Shown piece after piece: positions 58,630 through 64,000 of a DNA stretch of 64,000 nucleotides (positions are counted from its first letter, which is position 1; the number at the start of each line of letters is the position of its first letter). The notes beneath the pieces are model-generated. The model was given only the letters and a program-made list of their open reading frames with translations. It did no database searches and was not told the origin of the DNA. The position numbers and the translations under genes were made by a program. The stretch is from UBA2241 sp963777895 (GTDB taxonomy: Bacteria; Actinomycetota; Thermoleophilia; UBA2241): the NCBI GenBank assembly GCA_963777895.1, contig CAVZSF010000005.1, positions 930,001-994,000 of the forward strand, written 5' to 3'.

Positions 58630-59424
58630 TCAGCCTTCGATGTGGTCGCGGCGCCAGCGGCAGTGCGGCATGGGGCAGCTCGCCATGCGCGTCGCGTCGC
58701 AGAGCTCGCAGCGCTGGCCGGCCGTGCTGATCGGCAGGTCGTAGGCGGCGCTGGGCGCGTCGCCCAGGCGCAGGACGGCGTGCAGGGCGCGCGACACGGC
58801 CTTCATGTCGGCGAACGTGTCGGCCTTCTCCGGCAGGTCGATGAGGCCCATGCGCACGGCGCGCTTGCGCACCCGTCCGTCCGGGACACAGGCGAAGCGG
58901 TCGAGCGCGTCGTTCTGCCAGAGCCCGTAGCGTCGCATCTCGCGCACGGCCCAGAAGGCGCGCGACTTGAGCGCGCCGCCCGAGGCCGCGTGCAGGACAT
59001 CGACGGCGACGTCGGGCTCGGGCGGCTCGGGCAGCAGGCGCGACCACGTCTCACGCGCGGCCGCCAGGCGGGTGAAGTCGATGATCTTGCCCTTGCTGTC
59101 GCTGCGAGAGACGGGCGGGTCGAGCGCGTACTGGCCCAGGTCGAAGCTGCCCTCGAAGACGGCGTCGACGACGCCCGAGGCGAGCAGGCGGCGCCAGTCG
59201 GCGTCGACGACGGCGTCGGGCGCCGGCTGCGCGGCGAGAGCGCCGTGGCAGAGCACCTTGAAGAACAGGCGGCTCTGCTCCACAGGCTCGGCGGACGCGA
59301 ACCGTTCGCGCTCGCTGTCGTCGAGCACTTCGGCCGGCCGGCGTGGCGCCGCGGAGTACGCCTGCGTCAGGAAGGCGACGTTCTCGCGGCGCTCGCGGTT
59401 GGTGAGGGTGGTCGTGTCGTTCAC
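58630..59424 (-). CDS. Unknown protein with C-terminal four-cysteine motif
   Basis: A 264-aa protein, mainly helical, ending CELCDATRMASCPMPHC (CxxCx7CxxxxC). The motif may hold zinc or an Fe-S cluster. The middle (AFWAVREMRRYGLWQNDALDRFACVPDGRVRKRAVRMGL) looks like a helix-hairpin-helix-like region, loosely reminiscent of DNA glycosylases with terminal clusters, but I cannot assign a family. The start is GTG 59424 (VNDTTTLTNRERRENVAF) after GGGGGG; the longer open frame to 59565 is Pro/Arg-rich and unlikely. It is probably monocistronic, divergent from the large activase gene. Confidence 0.6.
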   Translation of the reverse strand: MNDTTTLTNRERRENVAFLTQAYSAAPRRPAEVLDDSERERFASAEPVEQSRLFFKVLCHGALAAQPAPDAVVDADWRRLLASGVVDAVFEGSFDLGQYALDPPVSRSDSKGKIIDFTRLAAARETWSRLLPEPPEPDVAVDVLHAASGGALKSRAFWAVREMRRYGLWQNDALDRFACVPDGRVRKRAVRMGLIDLPEKADTFADMKAVSRALHAVLRLGDAPSAAYDLPISTAGQRCELCDATRMASCPMPHCRWRRDHIEG

Positions 59425-59601
59425 GTGATGCCCCCCAGGGCGAGGTGGACGGATCGGCGGCCGGCCGGCACGCACCAGGCACCCTAGCGGTGCGCCGGCC
59501 GGCCGCACAGGTGCACGATCCGGCCGCGCGGGTGACATCGCGCCGCCGCAGGGATGACAACACACGATCAGCCTTGGTGGTCGTCTGGCGCCCTCCCGAC
59601 G

Positions 59602-59669
59602 TTGACCGAGAAACCGGAGTCAAGTACTCTTCTTCGCGGCTTGCGGCCCCGCTGGTCGCTGGGTAGGCT
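59602..59669 (+). promoter_or_regulatory. Two overlapping promoter candidates for the activase operon
   Basis: TTGACC (59602-59607) with TACTCT (59625-59630), and TTGCGG (59641-59646) with TAGGCT (59664-59669), each with 17-bp spacing. A GGAGG at 59691-59695 lies 18 nt before the ATG at 59714, an unusually long distance. Confidence 0.55.
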
Positions 59670-59713
59670 AGCCGCTGGTCCGAGGGACTTCGGAGGTACT
59701 TCTCTCACAACCC

Positions 59714-62700
59714 ATGACATCGCTCGGCATCGACATCGGCTGCATCAGCCTCAAGGCGGCCCTCGCCGGCGAGGCTGACGACAACGAAGCCTTCGCCGGG
59801 CTTCTCGCCGGCCACCCGGATCTGTTCCAGGCTCCCGTCGCGGGACTCACCGTCGCCGGCGGCCGTCCCGTGCTCGTCACGACGTATCGGCGCATCAAGG
59901 GCAGCCCCGCGCAAGCGACCCAGGCCCTTCTCGACGATCTGCGCGCCGCCCTGCCGCCCGACGCTATCCGCGGCATCCGTGTCACCGGCTCCGGCGGCCG
60001 CCTCGTCGGTGAGGCCCTGGACGCCGACTTCGAGAACGAGTTCAAGGCCATCACGCGTGGCCTTTCCGCGCTCCATCCCGCCGCCCAGACCATCTTCGAG
60101 ATGGGCGGCGAGACCTCCAAGTTCATCCGGCTCGAGAGCGCCTGTGAGGGCGGCTGCGCCGGCATCGCCGACTACCAGACCAACGGCGACTGCGCCGCCG
60201 GTACCGGTTCCTTCATGGACCAGCAGGCCAGCCGCCTCCTCTACGAGATCGAGGACGTCGGCGACATCGTGATGGGGGCCGGCAAGGCGGCCAGTATCGC
60301 GGGCCGCTGCAGCGTCTTCGCGAAGAGCGACATGATCCACGCCCAGCAGAAGGGCTACGAGCCGCCCGAGGTGCTGCGCGGCCTGTGCGACGCCGTGGTG
60401 CGCAACTTCCGCGGCACGATCGCCAAGGGAAAGGAGGTCGCCCCGCCCGTGGCCTTCATCGGCGGCGTCGCCGCCAACAAGGGCGCCGTGCAGGCGCTGC
60501 GCGAGGCCTTCGGCTTCGAGGACGGCGACCTCTTCGTGCCCGAGTACCACTTCTCTATGGGCGCGATCGGCGCCGCCCTGCTTCAGGCCGACGCGGAGGA
60601 GGCGCGCGCGGCGGCTTCGCTGCAGGCGCGCGCCCTCCCGCCCATGGACTTCCCCGTCACGGCGCCGCTCACCGTCGACAAGGTCCTGCTGTTGCGCGAC
60701 ATGGCGAAGCCCTACGAGTGGCCCGCGGGCGACGCCTTGGTCGACGTCTACATGGGCATCGACATCGGCTCCGTGTCCACCAACTTCGTCGTCATCGACC
60801 CGGCGGGCAGCGTCATCAAGGAGATCTACGTCAAGACCGACGCCCGTCCCGTCGAGGTCGTCAACGCCGGCCTCGCCGAGGTCCGCGACGAGATCGGCGA
60901 CCGCATCAGGCTGCTTGGGGTCGGCACGACCGGCTCGGGTCGCGAGCTCATCGGCGAGCTGACCGGCGCCGACATCGTCACCGACGAGATCACCGCCCAC
61001 AAGACCGGCGCCGACTTCATCGGTCGCAGGATCGGGCGCCAGGTCGACACCATCTTCGAGATCGGCGGCCAGGACTCGAAGTTCATCAGCCTGCAGGACG
61101 GCATCGTCGTCGACTTCGCCATGAACGAGGCCTGCGCCGCGGGTACGGGTTCGTTCCTCGAGGAGCAGGCCGAGAAGCTCGGCATCCAGATCAAGGGCGA
61201 GTTCGCCGAGCTCGCCCTTTCGTCGCGGGCGCCGATCAAGCTGGGTGAGCGCTGTACGGTCTTCATGGAGCGCGACGTGATGGCCTATCAGCAGCGCGGC
61301 GCGCGTCGCGAGGACCTCGTCGGCGGCCTCGCCTTCTCGATCGCCTACAACTACCTCAACCGCCTCGTGCGCGAGCGTCGTGTCGGGGACTGCATCTTCT
61401 TCCAGGGCGGCACCGCCTATAACGACTCGGTCGCGGCGGCGTTCAGCCAGATCCTCGACAAGAGAGATCATCGTCCCGCCGCACAACGGCGTGATCGGCG
61501 CCCTGGGGATGGCGCTGCTCGCCCAGGAGCGCATGGAACGCACCGGCGCGCAGACCGGCTTCCGCGGCTGGGACCTCGAGCAGGTCGACTACACGGTGGT
61601 CGACTTCGTCTGCAAGGGCTGCTCCAACGAGTGTGACGTGCGGCAGTTCACGGTCGAGGGACAGAAGACCTACTGGGGCGACAAGTGCTCCGATCGGTAT
61701 CGCAAGCCGGCGAAGGTCGACAAGCAGCCTGTGATCGAGGACCTGGTCCTCTTCCGCGAGGAGCGGCTGCTGGCCCCGTACCAGGCGGCCGTCGAGCGCG
61801 CCCCGTCGGGCGCGCCCACCGTCGGCATCCCGAGGAGCATGTACACGTACGACCGCCTGCCGTACTGGTCGACCTTCTTCGCCGAGCTCGGCGCGCGCCC
61901 CGTGCTCTCGCCCGAGAGCGACAAGGGGATGCGCGAGACCGGCGTGGAGCTCACGGTGGCCGAGCCGTGCTTCCCGATCCGGGTGGCCCATGGTCACGTC
62001 GACTGGCTCGTACGCGAGGGTGTCGACTACGTCTTCGTCCCCAACCAGATCAATGAAGAGACGGAGTTCCCCCAGTACAACTCGCACGCCTGCCCCTGGG
62101 GTCAGACGCTGCCCTTCGTAGTGAGCGCGGCGCCACGCATCGAGGAGTATCGCTCCCGCATCCTCGCGCCGCGCGTGCGCTTCCGCCTGGGTCTCGAGCC
62201 CCTGGTGCGCGACCTGCGCGAGGTCGGGGCGCGCTTCGGCGCCGACGAGCGCAAGATCCGGTCGGCGCTGCAGCGCGCCGCCGCCGTCCAGGGCGAGTTC
62301 AGCGCGGCCCTGCTGGACGCCGGGCGCCGCGCGCTCGCCACCCTCGAGGATGCAGGCGAGCTTGGCATCATCCTGGTCGGCCGGCCCTACAACATGTACG
62401 ACAAGGGCATCAACATGGACATCCCGCGCAAGCTGCGCAAGTTCTACGGGGTGAACCTGGTCCCGCTCGACTTCCTGCCCATCAAGGGCATCGACGTCAC
62501 CGGGATCGTGCCCAACATGTACTGGAACTATGGACGCAAGATCCTGCAGGCGGCGCGCTACACCGGCGACCGCCGCCACCTCCACCTCATCTACATGACC
62601 AACTTCAAGTGCGGCCCGGACTCGTATATCAAGCACTACGTGAGGGAGGCGTCGGGCAAGCCGTTCCTCACGCTGCAGTTCGACGAGCACCAGAACGACG

Positions 62701-62825
62701 CCGGCGCGATGACCCGCTGCGAGGCCTACCTCGACTCGAAGGGCTTCCTGCGCTGGTGGTCTCAGGAGGATGCGGGCTGCGAACCGCTGGCAGCCACCGA
62801 GGAGGTCCCCCTTGGGCGTGTCTGA
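59714..62825 (+). CDS. Two-domain CoA-dehydratase-type activase with DUF2229 region (one frameshift)
   Basis: About 1,036 codons after repair. Two ASKHA ATPase domains of the BcrA/BadF/HgdC family lie in tandem: the first (residues 1-310) has GIDIGCISL and Cys160/Cys199; the second (about 350-620) has GIDIGSVSTNF, GTTGSGRELIG, FEIGGQDSKFI and Cys474/Cys514. The Cys pairs, 39-40 apart as in HgdC, bind the bridging [4Fe-4S] cluster. A DUF2229-type region follows (KGCSNECDVRQFTV, GIPRSMYTYDRLPYWSTFF, AEPCFPIRVAHGH). HgdC uses ATP to inject electrons into 2-hydroxyacyl-CoA dehydratases; the role of this long form is not established. The frame breaks at about 61463 (extra A in AAG-A-GAG). Stop overlaps the next gene. 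Confidence 0.88.
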
Positions 62826-64000
62826 CGAGCTGCAGCTGCCCCCGGTCCCGCCGCCCACGTCGCCAGATCCCAAGATCATGGCGGCGGTGCGCGACTTCGG
62901 CCTGGAGGGGCGCACCCTCTACCTGCCGCAGATGCCGTACGGGGGGTCGTACCTGTTCGCCGCCTCGATCCGCTCGATCGGGCTCGACGCCCAGGTGACC
63001 ACGAACTCGGACGAACGCACGCTGGAGCTCGGCGGGCGTGTCACCTCCGGCGACGAGTGCTACCCGCAGAAGATCACCATGGGCGACGCTCTGCGCATGA
63101 TCGACGACCTGGGTCGTGAGAACGTCGCCTTCCTCATGCCGACCGCAAACGGGCCCTGCCGCTTCGGCCAGTACATGCATCTCATCCGCAGCAAGTTCGA
63201 CGAGCTCGGCTACGACGACGTACCCATCATCACGATCACCTCGAACGACGGCTACTCATCGATCGGCCAGTACTCCATGGACCTGGTCCGCACCGCGTGG
63301 CGTGCCGTCCTCTGTCAGGACATCCTGATGAAGGCACTGCTGAAGACACGGCCCTACGAGCGCGAGAAGGGCACGGCCGACGCGCTCTACTTCGAGAGCC
63401 TCGAGGACGTCGGGCGCGCGGTGAGCGCCATGGGCGTCTCTCACAGGGAACGGCTGCGGCTCATCGTCGCGGCGATGACGAAGGCGCGCGACCGCTTCCG
63501 CGCCCTGCCGGCCGACTACGACCGTGCGCGCCCCCTCATCGGCGTCGTGGGCGAGATCTTCTGCCGCCACAACACGTTTTCGAACTTCGACCTCATCAGG
63601 CTGGTCGAGGAGCAGGGTGGCGAGTGCTGGCTGGCAGGCATCGGGGAGTGGGTCTGGTACGTGGACGACGAGCAGCGCCGGCGCCTCGAGGACGAGGGCC
63701 GCAAATACTCGAAAGAGAACGCGCTGCGCTTCGTGAAGACGCGCATCCAGCGTTCTGACGAGCACGCCATCCACGACCCCTGGCACGACGACTTCGTCGG
63801 CTACGAGGACCCGGGCAGCGTGCGTGACGTGCTCGACATGAGCAAGCCCTACCTGCCGTACACGGGCGCGCTCGGCGAGATGGTGCTTTCGACCGGCACG
63901 TCGATCTACATGCACAAGAAGGGCGCCGACGGCATCATCGACATCAGCCCGTTCAGCTGCATGAACGGCATCGTGACCCAGGCCATCTACCCGGTCGTGC
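62812..64000 (+). CDS. Activase-associated protein, partner of the DUF2229 type (3' end outside window)
   Basis: About 396 residues visible before the window ends. The sequence (SGDECYPQKITMGDALRM, TANGPCRFGQYMHLI, NDGYSSIGQYSMDL, GEIFCRHNTFSNFDLIRLVE) matches the C-terminal partner that accompanies DUF2229 activases, sometimes fused to them, related to the HgdB/dehydratase fold; several Cys are spaced like cluster ligands. A TTG at 62812 with GGAGG 6 bp upstream, or GTG 62818, is the start; both overlap the preceding stop. It likely forms a complex with that protein. Function is unknown beyond this relation. Confidence 0.8.
   Translation, partial: MGVSDELQLPPVPPPTSPDPKIMAAVRDFGLEGRTLYLPQMPYGGSYLFAASIRSIGLDAQVTTNSDERTLELGGRVTSGDECYPQKITMGDALRMIDDLGRENVAFLMPTANGPCRFGQYMHLIRSKFDELGYDDVPIITITSNDGYSSIGQYSMDLVRTAWRAVLCQDILMKALLKTRPYEREKGTADALYFESLEDVGRAVSAMGVSHRERLRLIVAAMTKARDRFRALPADYDRARPLIGVVGEIFCRHNTFSNFDLIRLVEEQGGECWLAGIGEWVWYVDDEQRRRLEDEGRKYSKENALRFVKTRIQRSDEHAIHDPWHDDFVGYEDPGSVRDVLDMSKPYLPYTGALGEMVLSTGTSIYMHKKGADGIIDISPFSCMNGIVTQAIYPVV

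Overview
The window is high-GC DNA (GTG starts are common, stops and starts often overlap as GTGA, spacers are short) and reads as one chromosome segment of a bacterium. The gene set fits a deep-branching actinobacterium: a qcr operon with a dihaem cytochrome c, Rieske protein and cytochrome b; CtaB and CtaC plus a CtaD-CtaE fusion; a 13-gene complex I cluster; tandem APC permeases with Usp-like domains; and RsbW/SpoIIAA-type partner switching. The lineage is inferred from gene content only. The genome mixes aerobic respiration with genes better known from fermenters: a two-subunit CoA-transferase and 2-hydroxyacyl-CoA dehydratase-type activases.

Layout. 1-1.5 kb: end of a metallo-beta-lactamase-fold hydrolase, an Fe-S Rrf2 regulator and a NifU-type scaffold. 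1.7-9.3 kb: a polyphosphate cluster (PPK1, SixA-like phosphatase, CYTH-CHAD protein, Ppx/GppA, a small Cys/Lys protein, PPK2). 9.3-14.2 kb: CoA-transferase subunits, an MTAP-family phosphorylase and a membrane H+-pyrophosphatase with K+-independent signature residues. 14.5-20.2 kb: a small membrane protein, two KimA-like APC transporters with Usp-like tails and two RCK (TrkA) proteins. 20.46 kb: tRNA-Phe. 20.9-25.6 kb: SnoaL-like proteins, a radical SAM enzyme with an inserted heptad repeat and an MFS-cNMP fusion. 25.7-33.8 kb: complex III and cytochrome oxidase. 33.9-49.1 kb: nuoA-N. 49.3-54.2 kb: a PP2C/HATPase/STAS module co-oriented with a secreted subtilase that carries ten KFAWT repeats and lies behind a cyclic-di-GMP-I riboswitch. 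54.5-59.4 kb: a second radical SAM enzyme, a PGRP-type amidase and an unknown Cys-motif protein. 59.7-64 kb: dehydratase-type activase proteins, the last cut by the window edge.

Functional threads. (1) Phosphoanhydride energy: PPK1, PPK2, Ppx, CHAD and H+-PPase. (2) A complete electron-transfer chain; two of its operons share a 29-bp upstream element and the third has a weaker relative. (3) A c-di-GMP-controlled secretion and partner-switching operon, the most interesting unit here. (4) Potassium homeostasis (KimA-like plus RCK).

Caution: ctaC, ctaD-E, nuoA, B, CD, F, I, L and the large activase are interrupted by about 27 apparent small indels, nearly all repaired by removing one base, while neighbouring genes of several kilobases are intact. 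I annotate these as single genes with frameshifts; sequence or assembly error is the likeliest cause.
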